NCBI RefSeq assembly: GCF_030269925.1
Contig: NC_085119.1
Location: 11,257,001-11,321,000, forward strand
DNA from: Bombyx mori
Taxonomy: Eukaryota; Arthropoda; Insecta; Lepidoptera; Bombycidae
DNA length: 64,000 bases
Direction of reading: 5' to 3'
Shown here: positions 11,392 through 24,228 of the stretch, piece after piece
How the letters are laid out: every line of letters begins with the position of its first letter
Position numbering within the stretch: position 1 is the stretch's first letter
Notes under the pieces: model-generated
Told to the model about the DNA's origin: nothing
The model's database searches: none
What the model saw: the letters and a program-made list of their open reading frames with translations, nothing else
Program-made: the position numbers and the translations under genes

Positions 11392-13080
11392 CTTACACTA
11401 TTTTTTATTAAAATTTATTAAAATCTATTTTCCATTTTTTTGTTGGATTTTCTATAAAAGCGTATTTTGTTAGTTTTTTTAAACTATTATTTATTTTTCC
11501 TTTTTTTAGTTGAATTTCAATTTATTCAATTATTTTTTTAAATATTGATTTGTCATCGGCCCTTAATAAGTATACCAAATTTCGAGTTAATACGACGTTT
11601 TGAAGAGGGTCAAAATCATGTTCAAAGATTCCGTTACATACTAACATACATACGTCTGAAGCTAATAAAAACGTATTAAAAATACCGATAGTTCAATGTA
11701 AATAAACCATTTCTCTAAATGTATTACCAATTGATTTGATTAAATAAACTATGAATAATGACCTACAGTTTTTTTTTAAAGTACTAACACAGCGGAAATA
11801 GAGTCGCATATTTATATGTACATAAATGAGTAAGTGCAAGTCATTCACCGTTTCGAACAAAAGAAGTACTAATTAAAAATGGCATATTGATTAATTAAAA
11901 TATTGTTGCTTTATTACACGATAAAGATTTAAAGATCGATTCTTGGAAAATGATTTAATGAAAATATAACTATATTTTATATTTTATGATGATAAAAAAA
12001 TTGAATCTGAATTATTTAAATCTGTTTAACCGGCTGAAATTTCAAAAAAGCGTTACGCAAGATAGTGATGTTACACCATTGTTACACTATGTACAGATCA
12101 CAACACATAAGACGATTTTTTCACTAGCTTCATCATACTAGGTCTTGTAATCTCTTAACGCTGGGTTTATCACCTTACAGTACACTAGGCATAATTGATA
12201 GATGTTTTTTTGTTTTTACTATTTAAGTACGTTATTGAATTGTTAATACTTTATGATTATGATTAATGTTTCGTAGATAACATCATAATCTCTTTAAAAT
12301 AATCACCTGGGTTGAAACCGGTTATCTCGCATTGCTGACTAATTGAGTGCATAGCGAGAATTGCTACGGACACGGCTAATTAGCCACTAATCTAGACGTT
12401 ACGTATATGAAGCTTAGATCTAACTACCTCTCAGTACAGCTTCAGATTTCTGCTAATTACGAAATTAAATATAGTAACATTATTCCGTTGAATTTGGAAC
12501 GCTTGTTTTGTCTCTTTCTTTCATTGTGTGAATAGAATAAGTTTTAATACTTATTAATAAAAATATAGATGGTAAAAGTTTAATGTCCCTGATGTTCGAT
12601 GGTTTAATATTTTTAAATGAAAAGAGCGAGTTGTTATTTACTGTTTATTTTACGAATCAAAATAAGCTAGAGCAGAAAATTATTTAGGCATTGTATTGCC
12701 AACTTTGAGAGGCGATATTCCTTGTTTAACATTAAATTGTCAGTCCTGTGGCCTAAAATGTAAACCTTTCAGAAAACCACCATCTAATTATGACTAAAAC
12801 CAATTAATTAATATTGAAACCAATTTAGTTCACTAAGCATTTGCTTCGAATTTGAAGCGTGATTCTGCATTAGTGGTTAACTATATTAAACTGTCAAATA
12901 TTGGTATTTTATATAATTCTAGTTAAAAATAATTGACTTTTCTTTATTTTTAGATTAACCTCATTTTCTGAACAATGTAGTAACTAAGATTAAAGAAAAT
13001 AAGGATAATGCACAGTTTTAATATCAAACATTTTACTACGACTCTGTTGAACCTAGTCTGAGTTTATTTGTGAATTCATT
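11392..13080. other. Non-coding stretch
   Basis: AT-rich. 12310-12470 is a TAAT-rich island that could be regulatory. No gene or repeat was recognised. Confidence 0.4.
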
Positions 13081-13273
13081 CCTCCTATTTCTGCCGTGCA
13101 GCAGTAATGCGTTTCGGTTTGAAGGATGGGGCAGCCGTTGTAACTATACTGAGACCTTAGAACTTATATCTCAAGGTAGGTGGCGCATTTACGTTGTAGA
13201 TGTCTATGGGCTCCCGTCAGGTGGGCTGTGAGCTCGTCCACGCATCTAAGCAATAAAAAATAAATAAATAAAA
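13081..13273 (+). mobile_element. Bm1 SINE, 5'-truncated
   Basis: The diagnostic Bm1 body runs from tgccgtgcagcagtaatgcg through gcgcatttacgttgtagatg to gtgagctcgtccacgc and a caataaaaaa tail with taaa units. A short deletion joins ggctccc to gtcaggtggg. Confidence 0.9.
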
Positions 13274-13518
13274 TTATTTATCGCGACCCTGTACCGTGCA
13301 TCGCAACTTAGTGGATTTATCAAAGAACATTTACAAGAAAGTAGGTCGTTATTTCATTTAGGACATTAGTTTTTTTTAACGTAGTTTCCGTTATTTAACC
13401 ATCATGTTGTAATAAGTGATAGATAAAGAAGACACGTGTATGGATTCAATCAAATCAATCTCATATTAATTAAAAAATATCCTTTTTAAATTAAAACGAT
13501 CACTAAAGTGTATTTTTT

Positions 13519-13668
13519 ACTGTTGGTAGGACCTCTTGTGGGTCCGCACGGGTAGTTATCACCACCCTGCCTAGTTCAGCCGTGAAGCAGTAATGCGTTT
13601 CAGTAACCACTTAACACCGGGTGGACTGTAAGCTCGTCCACCCATCTACGCAATAAATAAATAAAAAA
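13519..13668 (+). mobile_element. Bm1 SINE with internal deletion
   Basis: It starts with ggtaggacctcttgtgggtc, and atgcgtttcagtaaccact shows a deletion of the central third. The tail is gcaataaataaataaaaaa. Confidence 0.85.
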
Positions 13669-13673
13669 GTAAG

Positions 13674-14800
13674 CACTACAGTTTTCGATCATGCTACAAC
13701 CTTTTACTCTTTTTATATACAACGAATAAATAGATTATAATTATCGAATAGAGTTTTAAAAATAAATACGTACAATTAAACAATCTTAAGTTCTCAAAAT
13801 CCAAAAAGGACCACTTTTTTTTTCTTTCTTACATCATTAAACGCCTTACTCAGTATGTTTTAATTAAATGCTTATTTTGAAGAGGGCATGATTCACACAA
13901 TGGCTCATTGTGCGACAATTCCGATGTATTATTGACGTTTTACGGCTGCTTGAATGGGTGTTGATCACGTGAAAACTTTCAATGAAAAAGACACTCAAAG
14001 CACTCGTTCTTAACGGCTTTATTCGCTTAAAAGAAATCCGACACGCTCAGAGTGTACACAATGATTTTCAAGTACTTCATAATGGGAACGAACGCAGAAA
14101 GGAAATTGTCATAATGGGTTCAAGTGCGAGTGAATAGTCAATAAATTCAATCAATAATTTCATATGTATAGGTACTGAGTTGAGTAAATAACAACAACAC
14201 AAAAAATGGCACAAAATAGAACTAATTTATTGTACGTAAACAGTTTGTGTTATAAAATACCGAACCGCTGTCAATTACATTTACAATCTCATCATATTTA
14301 AACTTTTAATATTTGTGCTAATCCGGTGATGTAAATAGTGTCTAGTAAATACTAGATAACGTCCACTAGACTAGTATTACCATACAACCTAATATAAACC
14401 CGATAATGGTGAAGAGGGAAGCTAGAGGCATCCGATTTCAAAGCGCCCCACACTGCTCTTCCTAAGTGGATTAATTACGAGGATGATCTTCCAAGTAAAT
14501 TAGTCTAACAGCCGTATTCTGTTACACAACGGCAGTGTTTTGGATACCAGAATGAGAGATACCTATGTTACAAGTTGACTAAAATTGTATTATTGTGCAC
14601 TCATTTTAAAACAGTATGTAGGTGTAATATGGTAGCTTATAGATTTGCTAAAGTCGCCTTGTTAATCTAATGGTAAGTGACGATAATTGTTGTATCGTGT
14701 ACTCAGAATACGTATCGATTATGCTACTATATCAAGATTCAAATCTCATTGACAAACAACTTAAGCAATGACTGAAAATCGTGTGTGCAGCATCATGTAA
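13674..14800. other. Non-coding stretch
   Basis: No gene or repeat family was recognised. Confidence 0.4.
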
Positions 14801-15050
14801 GTTTTTTTTTATTTATTGCTTAGATGAGTAGACGAGCTCACAGCCCACCTGATGTTAAGTGGTTACTGGAGCCCATAGACATCTACAACGTAAATGCGCC
14901 CCCCACCTTGAGATATAAGTTCTAAGGGCTCAAGTATAGTTACAACGGCTGCCCCACCCTTCAAACCGAAACGCATTACTGCTTCACGGCAGAAACAGGC
15001 AGGGTGGTGGTACCTACCCGTGCGGACTCACAAGAGGTCCTACCACCAGT
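14801..15050 (-). mobile_element. Bm1 SINE, 5'-truncated
   Basis: Reverse-oriented Bm1 with poly-T at 14801, then attgcttagatgagtagacg, and the 5' body up to caagaggtcctaccaccagt. The tRNA-like head is missing. Confidence 0.9.
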
Positions 15051-15208
15051 AAAAATTCATAGCATTGTCTTTTAATTCTGGTAAGGAAAGCGTAAGTTTT
15101 TTTCATTTCTGGTAAGTACAAGGGACAGCCGCTATAATAAGCAATTGAGAGTTCAGTACCAGTAACTATCAAACCGAATGGAGACATTCACGTTACGATA
15201 TTCCAACT

Positions 15209-15290
15209 CCAATAATCACTTGACACCAGGTGGGCAGTGAACTCTTCTGCAAATGTAATGCCATTGCACCATTATATAAGTAAATACATA
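15209..15290 (+). mobile_element. Highly diverged Bm1 3' fragment
   Basis: The string cacttgacaccaggtgggca matches the Bm1 3' region, followed by degraded sequence and an A-rich end. Confidence 0.5.
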
Positions 15291-17380
15291 TGTTGTCATC
15301 ACATGTCAACGAACTGTTAAACAAATAACGTCACACTCTGACAAATAACTATCGAAAATCATCATAATGATAACATTAAGAACCGATTTAAATATCCTAC
15401 ACCAAAATATGCTTAGTAATTATTAATCTATCTCACTTTTTTATAGTAGGTATCAGAATGTAGCAAATTGTCCTTGGATTAGCTTAATACTATTTAAAAA
15501 TGTAGATTCAAAAATGAGAAAACATTGTTATCAATCCGGTTACTAAGCCAGAAATTTTGTCACTCATTTTATCAATACTATGAAATTGATTTTGCAATCT
15601 ATATATGTATGTATAAATGATTAAGCTACCTTGCCACGATATTTAATCATTTTTTATTATAATTAATTTTGTATGATCATAGACGGTCAAATGACATACC
15701 TAATTAGTAGATATCGGTTTAATCTTACAAAACAAAGAAATAAATATAAAACATATAATTTGTTATCTGACTCGTATCTAATATATAATTAATAATACTG
15801 AAATAATGAATTATTTTACAAGTTATTAAAATTACTGATAACATCGGATTAAGGTTTATTAAATATTTTTGTCACCTCATTCCCGTTGGCAAGTACTTTA
15901 TTTTTTATTATGTACATTATAAAAGTTACAAACGACTTTTGATATACAATATACATAATAATATATTTGATTACCTACTTTCAGATTTGACAAACACAAA
16001 TACAACAAAAAAAAATGGTTCAGTACGCTTTAAAATACACTTTTAAAAACGCTCTTTTTACTCTTTAAAATAAATAAAAACTGGAAAAAACATTATTATA
16101 CTTACATCGTTACTCAATTTTATAAATAACTTTATTTTCTAATATAATAGTCTAATAAAAAGTGGAATCATTATTCACTGTTCAACTTCTATTATTTTAA
16201 GTAATAAAATTGCATTTTTACCAAAAATTAATAATTTAAGCAACTGCAGTCTCTTTATTTGTTGAATCAATTGAAGAGATATGCCTGCTGTTTTTTTTCC
16301 AAAGATTCAAGTAACATTTGGTCAATGAACGAACCATCGTAATAAAAAGCATATTTTTAAAAGACCAATAATGTACCTACATTACATTCACAGTAATATA
16401 AAAGTAATATTTAATATTCACAATTTATCTATATCAATTTTTCTATCCGTATCCACAAATTATAATGATTAAACTAATCGTTGGTCCATAAAAAAAAATT
16501 ATTAACAATATATTTCAGACTATGGTTTATCATGCCGATAGCAAACACAAATGATGATGTATCGCTAGAAATATGATGTCTGAAAATGATAACGACATTG
16601 AAGACCCACCGACCCAGTGCCGTCATTACAGCCAAGACCATTTTAACCTGAGTCTCGAACTAGGAAGAATGCTTCAGGCTTTTGTACTTGTTAAGCTGGT
16701 TCAAAATATGTGATATTAGGTGGATCTGTTGTATTATTTAGTTTAAGTAGATTAATAAACAGATTCAAGAACCGTTTGGTTTTTTTTACCTAAATTGCCA
16801 CTATGCAACTATCCAACAGTACTCAACAATATTTACCGACCATGAGCACGTGCTCGTGATCTGAATTCGATTTGAATCTGAAGTAATTTTAGACTACCTA
16901 ATCAACAATTACCTAATAATAAATATAATTTCCTAATTAAAAAAAAAAACTAATCTAAAATTGCTTATCTAATTCAGATCATTAGTAATGAACAAGTTTC
17001 GAGTCCAAATCACAATGGATCCGCAAACTAAATTGGCTACTAAATATTCAAAACCAATACGTACGAAACATGGGTGATCCGACAATGGGGCGGCTAATTC
17101 AATTTGAATCACACACAATATTCTATTAATCGTGACGGACAGGTGTAATCAATCCGCGCGATGCGACCCGCATTGTGAGCTGCGCGCCGCGGCCGCTCGC
17201 CCTGTCAGTGACAGTTTGGGCCCGCAACAAATTCTATGTAATCAAACGATCCGTCATTTATGACTAATTATTAAGCGTGTATCGTCTACGAATGCAGCAA
17301 TTTTGTTACTATATAATTTTAAATGAAACGTGCACAGATAAGCTATATTTTGTTATCAAATAATGTTATACCGCCATTTA
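15291..17380. other. Non-coding stretch, includes a regulatory-looking island
   Basis: AT-rich. A 46-codon ORF lies at 16573-16713 (see findings). 17140-17300 is a GC-rich island with the palindrome CTGTCAGTGACAG at 17202-17214. No repeat was recognised. Confidence 0.4.
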
Positions 17381-17840
17381 TCTATATATTAATACGTGAA
17401 CCAAAAACTTTGTACCGCTTTTTACGAAAATTGCGCGGACGAAGGAGTATAAAATTTCCCACACTTATAAAGAATATAGAGAAGGGGTACAGAATGCTAT
17501 TTTTTTTTAATCATTCATTAAAAATACATTAAATCAATAAAAAAAATATTACACACACTACGATGTATTTGACACAAACACATATTGTATACTCTTTGTT
17601 TATTGTCAAACTTTTGTTATTGCTTAAGTCAAATTGAGAATAGGTTATTATTGTTTTTATCTTTAATATTATTTATCTATAGTGTAGTCTTGGCGAAATC
17701 TGTGATTATAGAAATATAATAAATAGTCTTTGACAATAGAATCATAATAATGATAATGAATAATAAATAAATAAATCATAATAAATAACTTATAAGTTTA
17801 ATTAACTATAGTCGAATTTTGACTACCAAGGAACCACTAG
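17381..17840 (+). mobile_element. Non-autonomous Helitron, family 1
   Basis: It begins TCTATATATTAATACGTGA, contains gcggacgaaggagtat, and ends with the hairpin region TAGTCGAATTTTGACTA and the terminus CTAG followed by T. Helitrons start with TC and end with a short hairpin plus CTRR, and insert between A and T; this copy has A before and T after. Three related copies lie at 34064-34461, 54136-54547 and 56763-57171. This one has an extra AT-rich stretch of about 50 bp. Confidence 0.8.
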
Positions 17841-19640
17841 TTTTAATAAAAACACATCCATCCCTCTACTAAACTTTGCAGTCGTCAAGATTTTGCTGTT
17901 GTTCAATTTTAATCTGCAGTCCTCATAAAATAAAGTGTTATTCCCTTAAAATTTCAATGACCTGAATTCTATTTTCAGATAAGATCGGCTATTAAATAAC
18001 GATACAAGTTTATTAGTACAACTTCTGTGAGGCACAAGTAACACGATCCATCTTAACCGTCCGGCGTAACAGCAGCTGTCACAAACACCACTAATGAATA
18101 AATAAACGAAGCAAACAGATAACAAGAGATGCCAATTAAACAATACACTAATTAATTCCAAACATTGGTGTAGTGGCCTTAATTAGAGTGGGCAATATTA
18201 TCAAACGAACTGTACACACAGGTATACACTAACGATACAAGCAGACCGAAAAGGACAGAATTAATATTTCATTAAACATTAATAATCATTTTATTGCATC
18301 CGTTTCGCTGTTTTTTCTATTGTAAATAGTCATTATAGACACTTATACCACTATCATGGAAGTGATATCAATAAAATAAGGTCTATTTTGCAATAGATAT
18401 TAGTGAAAAAGCACATCGCGCCTGTCCTCTCAAACATAAACTCCTTTACGACAATCTCATAAAAGAAGCCGCACTAAGTCGACTGTAGCTTTTTTTTTTA
18501 ATATCGGAGGCGAGAGCTGGCCGCACTGTCCCACGAAACATTTTCCATTAATAAAACGCGAAAAAGGAATATTACATATGAAAAAGACATATATCCGTAT
18601 CGCCGGACCCGCCGCTATCTCCTCGGAAGGTAATAACTTCTTTACAAGTCCAAAGTCCGAGGGATTGAAAAGCAATTTCAGTAGGACACCCCCGTCCTCA
18701 CGCGGGGCCGGACTCGCCATATTTCTTTTTCGCCGCTACTGTAATTCGCCTTTGATTTAATCTTGAGAAACAAATCTTTGAATGTGAAAGTTTAGTGATA
18801 GGCATCAGTAGAACTAGTTTCGCTGATTGGATTCCATCCCCGGCGTGTGCGGGAGCCCGATCGTTCCTACAATTTGAATTGGTCACTGCAGATATACCGC
18901 TATTTGTCTGATTCTACTAAAAGATTGCATTTTCTTATTTTCTTGGCCGAATTCTTGTTTCGTTGTATTGTGTAAAAGGAAGCCTGTTTTAAGAAAGTTT
19001 TAAATTTCATTGTATGAAATTAATATTCCAAATCGAACTTAACAGACGTTGATTTAAGATTTAGTCAATAAATAGTAATTAAGCGTTAGGTTCAGTCAAA
19101 AAATACTTTTAAGGCCCATAAGCGACGCGCAAGAACAAATAAAAACCATTCGCTTGAATAAACTCAATTGCACTAACACCTACACGACTATCATGTGCCA
19201 GGGTATCAATAAACAAACGTAACAAGAGCTGACCGCAGGCGACAGGCACTATCAGCTTACCGACTCTAACCACAAAATATATATAATATAAAACTAAAAA
19301 ACAGCAACCACAAGCATTTTACAGCCCATATCATTCGAAACTAGCGCTATCAATCGAACGAAACCTCTATTAACCAAACAGTCCGGATAAATTAAAATGA
19401 TAAGTTATATTCAAAGGCGTAAGATTTACGTAGAGGGTTTAGGTACAGTAAAAAAATCTTGTTAAACCCACTCAATTTGAGCGGAGGTGGTTCGTCCGAG
19501 ACCGGGCCGGCGGCCGATAGCAATCGGCCACACTATTCCGGCCGCCTTATTTATGTAATCTAGCTGTTTGCGAGGGACAAACACTCCTCACAAATTTATT
19601 CTTTCATTCGAATTTATTTGCATATTATTGTTGAACGTTT
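17841..19640. other. Non-coding stretch
   Basis: No gene was recognised. 18490-18730 and 19480-19560 are GC-richer islands. A chance ORF pair overlaps 18457-18886. Confidence 0.4.
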
Positions 19641-19641
19641 G

Positions 19642-19795
19642 GTTTTTTTTTATTGTCTTTGTAAGCAGACGAGCATACGGCCCACCTGATGGTAAGTGGT
19701 CACTGACGCTCATGGACGTCAGCAATGCCAGGAGCAGAGCCAAGTCGCTGCCTACCATTAAGTACTCTCGGCAAGCCTCGTTTGAAGAACGTTCG
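19642..19795 (-). mobile_element. LINE 3' fragment (CR1/jockey-superfamily type)
   Basis: A reverse-oriented tail: T run, then ttgtaagcagacgagcatac, cccacctgatggtaagtgg and aatgccaggagcagagccaa, ending at cctcgtttgaagaa. It is the same family as 34831-35092 and the coding copy at 40802-41260. Confidence 0.75.
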
Positions 19796-20943
19796 TTTTT
19801 CGAAAAGTTTATTTATTTAATTTTAAAACAATTTCAACAAAGGTTCTTTTTAAAAGAGTATTGTAACGTGACTATTGTTATTAATCGTTTCTTAGTTATT
19901 TAAGCATTTTTCTTCTAATTGCAAATAACTATCTAAATATAAAATACTTTCCTGAAGACAAAATGTTAAATATTGCAGTGAAACTAATTTGTATTGCAAA
20001 AAAATACTGCTCAATTCGACTGTTTTTTTCTCTCTCTGTGTGTTCCTCAGAACTTTTTTCTAAGTGAACCGATTTTGATTCTTTTCGACTTCGACTATAT
20101 TGATGATGCCTCATTTCTTGTGATAAATTAGGTTCTCGTTTTGGTTAAACAAAATACTGTCAATTGTAAGTATCGTCATGTTCACAAAAGTTAAAAATTA
20201 ATCTCAGCTTTTAAAATTACTCTTTGGTAAACATTACATTGTGGGTGAAAATCGGGGTGTGCGAAGCCGACAGGGTCGCAGCTCACACGGCTCGCAATCA
20301 TTTTCTGCGCGAACGAAACTCTATATTGAATACAATCCTAATAGAAAATGCCATCTACATTGACCACAAAATATATTAGTCCTTTTTATATTTACAAATT
20401 TTGAGTACCAATAATTTAATACTATAAATACAGATAAACACAAATTTATTTCAACCCAAAGGTGGTGTAACTTTTAAATTTTGAATCAAAATTTTAAGAT
20501 GCATTTAATGTTTTCTAAGTTTATATGAAACTGACAAAAAAAATTGTAACAAGAAATGGGTATTATGAAAAAAGAGGCTTGATTAAAGAAACCCAAATCT
20601 CTAGGAGTATGTACGTAAAATAATAGATGAGCTAATAATTTGTTTGAAACTATTCGATTCAAAAATCGAAAATATAAATATTAAACGAAATGCGTCCATT
20701 GTAGCGAGCCCGCCCGTCCGCGATCGGGCCATTTGCTACTGTTTTCAATTTGTCGGCAGCGGCCATACATCAGCCACGCAGCGGTAACTGAGCCCCAACT
20801 TTAATACACTTACGGTTGACATTTTTCCGCCCATTATGCATTCCGTTAAACCAATACTTTCTGTAAATACTTACCAGGAAAAACGGTACACCAACTGATT
20901 TCTTTGAAATTTTACCAATTGAATCTTATTCCAATTTGATTTG
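19796..20943. other. Non-coding stretch
   Basis: No gene was recognised. 20700-20860 is a GC-richer, possibly conserved island ending in a TTACGGTTGAC/CCGCCCATTATGC block. Confidence 0.4.
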
Positions 20944-21378
20944 TCTATACTAATATTATAAAGAAGAGTTGTTTGGGTGTTTGTATTGAATAGGCTCCGA
21001 AACTATTTGTACCAATTTGAAAAATTCTTTCACTGTTTGGAAGCTACACTATTCCCGAGTGACATAGGATATAATCTTTTTTGAAAAAATTAAGGATCTT
21101 TACTAAAATTCCAATAACGAAACCCAAGGTGTAACAAAATTATCTAAAATATTCTTTACATCGCGTGCCCGGCGAAAACTATTGACGATAGAATAAAATA
21201 ATGTATTACGACTTTGTAGAACACATTATTATTTACAAAAAGTGTCGCAACAGCATAATATGTCTAACTATTATAGTTGTGCCACAATAAGCGTTCTTAT
21301 ATTTAAATAAATAAAACAACGTCAAACATCGTTGAAATTTTTGTTAAAGACCCGAGCGGAGCCAGTGCGGGCCACTAG
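20944..21378 (+). mobile_element. Non-autonomous Helitron, family 2
   Basis: It starts TCTATACTAATATTATAAAG and ends gagcggagccagtgcgggcc with ACTAG before T. The typical lepidopteran Helitron segment ataggctccgaaactat lies near the start. The CCCG/CGGG stem just before the terminus fits the 3' hairpin. It has no Rep/helicase coding. Confidence 0.8.
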
Positions 21379-21498
21379 TTTACTATAATTACTTTATTTT
21401 CTTTCGAACGCCTCTAGATGGTTCGGATCTTAATAGTCTTAGACAGTTGCTCCTAATTTCCTAACATGCTGTCTTAGCCCTTTAATTCTCATCTTAAC

Positions 21499-21722
21499 TA
21501 CTGGTGTTACAAGTCCGCGAAAGTGGATACTCCATTCTTGGTTTTACTAAGGTGAAGAAATCGTGTGCCCTGTTTCGAAGGATAGGATAATCGTTGTACT
21601 AATGTATTCTAAGCTACAATCTTATGTGTCAAGCTAAGCAGTGGCATTCGTTGTGATCTCTATGATCTAGAAGTCACTTAACAGCAGATAGGCGATGAGT
21701 TCCCAAATAAATAAATAAATTA
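21499..21722 (+). mobile_element. Very old Bm1 SINE
   Basis: Weak but collinear similarity to Bm1: actggtgttacaagtccgc at the start, tttcgaaggataggataatc in the middle, gaagtcacttaacagcag near the end, and an aaataaataaataaat tail. Confidence 0.5.
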
Positions 21723-22162
21723 CTAAAAACGAACTGTTCTTATTTCTGTCAAATTTGAATGGCTTTTATGTGTACGTATTTAGGAACAAGCAACTGTTTT
21801 AAGATCACATATAAAATAAAAATAATATTGTTTTCTTTGTCTGTACATCTTCGTATATAAAAATATAATTATCAAAGTAGCTTTATATTGAACGTTTTCA
21901 ACTAATACCTTCAAGCATCTATCTCTCTTGTTAGTTCGTAATAAGCCTTTCAAGTGGGCAACAATTAATTTGAATTATATTTATTTTCATAAAATAATAT
22001 GAAAATGTTATATTTAATAAGTATTACGAGAGCTGATGTTTACTACTAATTGGTTCCGAGAAGTCCTTCATCTACGCTAACAGGATATTTGCCATATTTG
22101 ATTCAATGAATGAATTCGAAATGCAATATCAGAATATATATACCTAAGATACAAAAATTATA

Positions 22163-22312
22163 TATTTTATTTATTTATTGCTTAGATGGGTGGACGAGTT
22201 CACGCCCCACCTGATGTTAGGTGGTCAACGGAGCCCATAGACATCAACCACGTAAAGACACCGCCTTGAGACATGAGTTCTAAATCTCAGCTCTTTACAG
22301 TAGTACTGAGGA
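22163..22312 (-). mobile_element. Bm1 SINE, 5'-truncated
   Basis: Reverse-oriented 3' half: ttatttatttattgcttag, gggtggacgagttcac, cacctgatgttaggtgg, and so on up to the ctctttacagtagtactgag region. Confidence 0.85.
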
Positions 22313-22799
22313 TCAACAAAATAAATAATATAACACAATACGACGTAACTACTCCTAAATTGTTCCAGGTGTATTCATTAGTCAGTACATAATTAACGTT
22401 ATAGTTAATAAACGTAATGATTATTCGTACATCACTGGATTAATACAAAATAAACTCCAATAAATGTGTTTTAATTAACACCCTGCTAATATTACAGAGA
22501 CACCTTGCAATACAGTATCTCAAACATAACGTAAAGCGCCGATCTTGTATAAATAATAAATAATTAGAAGTGCTTTTAGTCGACACAAGTCAGTAGTGAG
22601 CCACGCTCAGCTTAGCACTCTAATTGGGCACTGAGTCGGTTCGCGGTGTTTGACGAATGGACCAAGAACTGACAAACAACACAGTATATTACCTACTCAG
22701 GACGTACTCAGAATTGGCCACCAGGGGTCTGCTATTTTTTATTAGACTAATAACATTATCGACATAATAACTACACGACGCGTACAATCTTATTTGAGA
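22313..22799. other. Non-coding stretch
   Basis: No gene or repeat family was recognised. Confidence 0.4.
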
Positions 22800-23114
22800 C
22801 TAGCGACCCGCCCTCGCTTCGCTTCGGAAACATTAAATTTTATTATTGATAGCTGAGTCCCGCGATGTTACCCGCGGTTATTGTCGTACCGCGGGTGAAG
22901 CCGCGGGGCGAAGCTGGTCTTAAAAAAGCCTAAGTTACTTATATCATCAGCTACCTATCAGTGAAAGTCTAGTCAAAATGAGTCCAGCCGTTCCAGAGAA
23001 TAGCCGGAACAAACAGACAGACAGACAGACAGACAAAAATTGTAAAAAATGTCATTTTGGTGTATATACCGTATATATTACAAACAGACACTCCAATTTT
23101 ATTTATATGTATAG
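22800..23114 (-). mobile_element. Non-autonomous Helitron, family 2 type, with CAGA repeats
   Basis: On the minus strand its 3' end is ccgaagcgaagcgagggcgg and gtcgCTAG, identical to the ends at 56755-56758 and 63380-63383. The interior carries the lepidopteran block gttccagagaatagccggaa and a (CAGA)n microsatellite at about 23013-23036. The 5' end near 23114 is degraded. Confidence 0.7.
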
Positions 23115-24220
23115 GTTTAGCGACGTCGTTCTTCCGTGTCAGGTCTGCTTTATATTAACAATATGAGATTTGGGACTGAAATAGTTTTACTGCATCCGGT
23201 ACTGTTATTTTACTATAGAATTGCGCACGGAAATAACCTTTGATAATCAGTGACGTAGTAGTGCAATGCAATTAATTGACATCAATACCTTTCTCGGCAG
23301 AATAATTCCGAGAATATATCCATGGAAAAGATGTTATTGGAAGTATTCCCCGTACACTTGTTTGAATAATCGAACTCATATACGTTACAAATATCACATG
23401 GCATACGTTTCACATGATAGTTTACATAATATTGTAAGTAGTCCTATGTATTGTAATACGCGGGTAATATTAGTGGTACCTAAGGTAAAACTCAAAACTC
23501 GAATCCATTGGGATTTCCTACTTTCTCTCGCGCTTACTCGAGACAAAATAAACGTATTTAGAATTAATATATCGTAATTAATTACTGAAAGACTTCGTAG
23601 ACAAAGCCGCAATAAACATTGTCGAGAAGACACGTTGACTTCAAATGTACAATATTAATGAAAACAAAATCGCTCAAATCTTCGTGCTGAAAACATTGAG
23701 AAACAAGTCGAAATCCTAACTTTTACTTCAAAATGATAATAGGTAAAGAGCCTAAGAAAGTAAATGGCCGCTAAATTCGAAATTATATTACAAGGGAAGC
23801 TCTAACATTTAATTAATTACACAAAAGAAATGATCTTCCTCATACGATAAGTGACAGAATTTTTGCGAACACACACAGGTAAATATGATTCCGCTACGAT
23901 TGATTAAACGCAATTATTTTTCATTATTGCGAACAGAGAATGAACCCAGTGTAGTCATAACAACTAATTAAAAGCATTCGTTCAACCCTTGAATAATAAT
24001 ACACTGTGCTGCAATATTGCAATCTGATCCGGCACGAACGACAACGATAGCTAAATCGGGCACTGTATTTAATATTCAAACTCAATTATGAAAATTTTAA
24101 GACCTAAAATGTATAATTACATTACTTGGAAAAACGAGCACATAAATTTTGTTTCTTTGTTAAAAAATGGGGCAATATTTCCTCCATTCCATCCATCCGT
24201 ATGTCGCAGACATTTTTCTC
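23115..24220. other. Non-coding stretch
   Basis: No gene was recognised. The longest ORFs (about 23266-23633) show no recognisable motif or coding character. Confidence 0.4.
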
Positions 24221-24228
24221 GGACACAT

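Noticed and set aside
16573..16713. Internal exon between 1754 and 28367
   Set aside because: The ORF has a stop and no flanking acceptor or donor that fits phase 2, so it was not added to the gene model.
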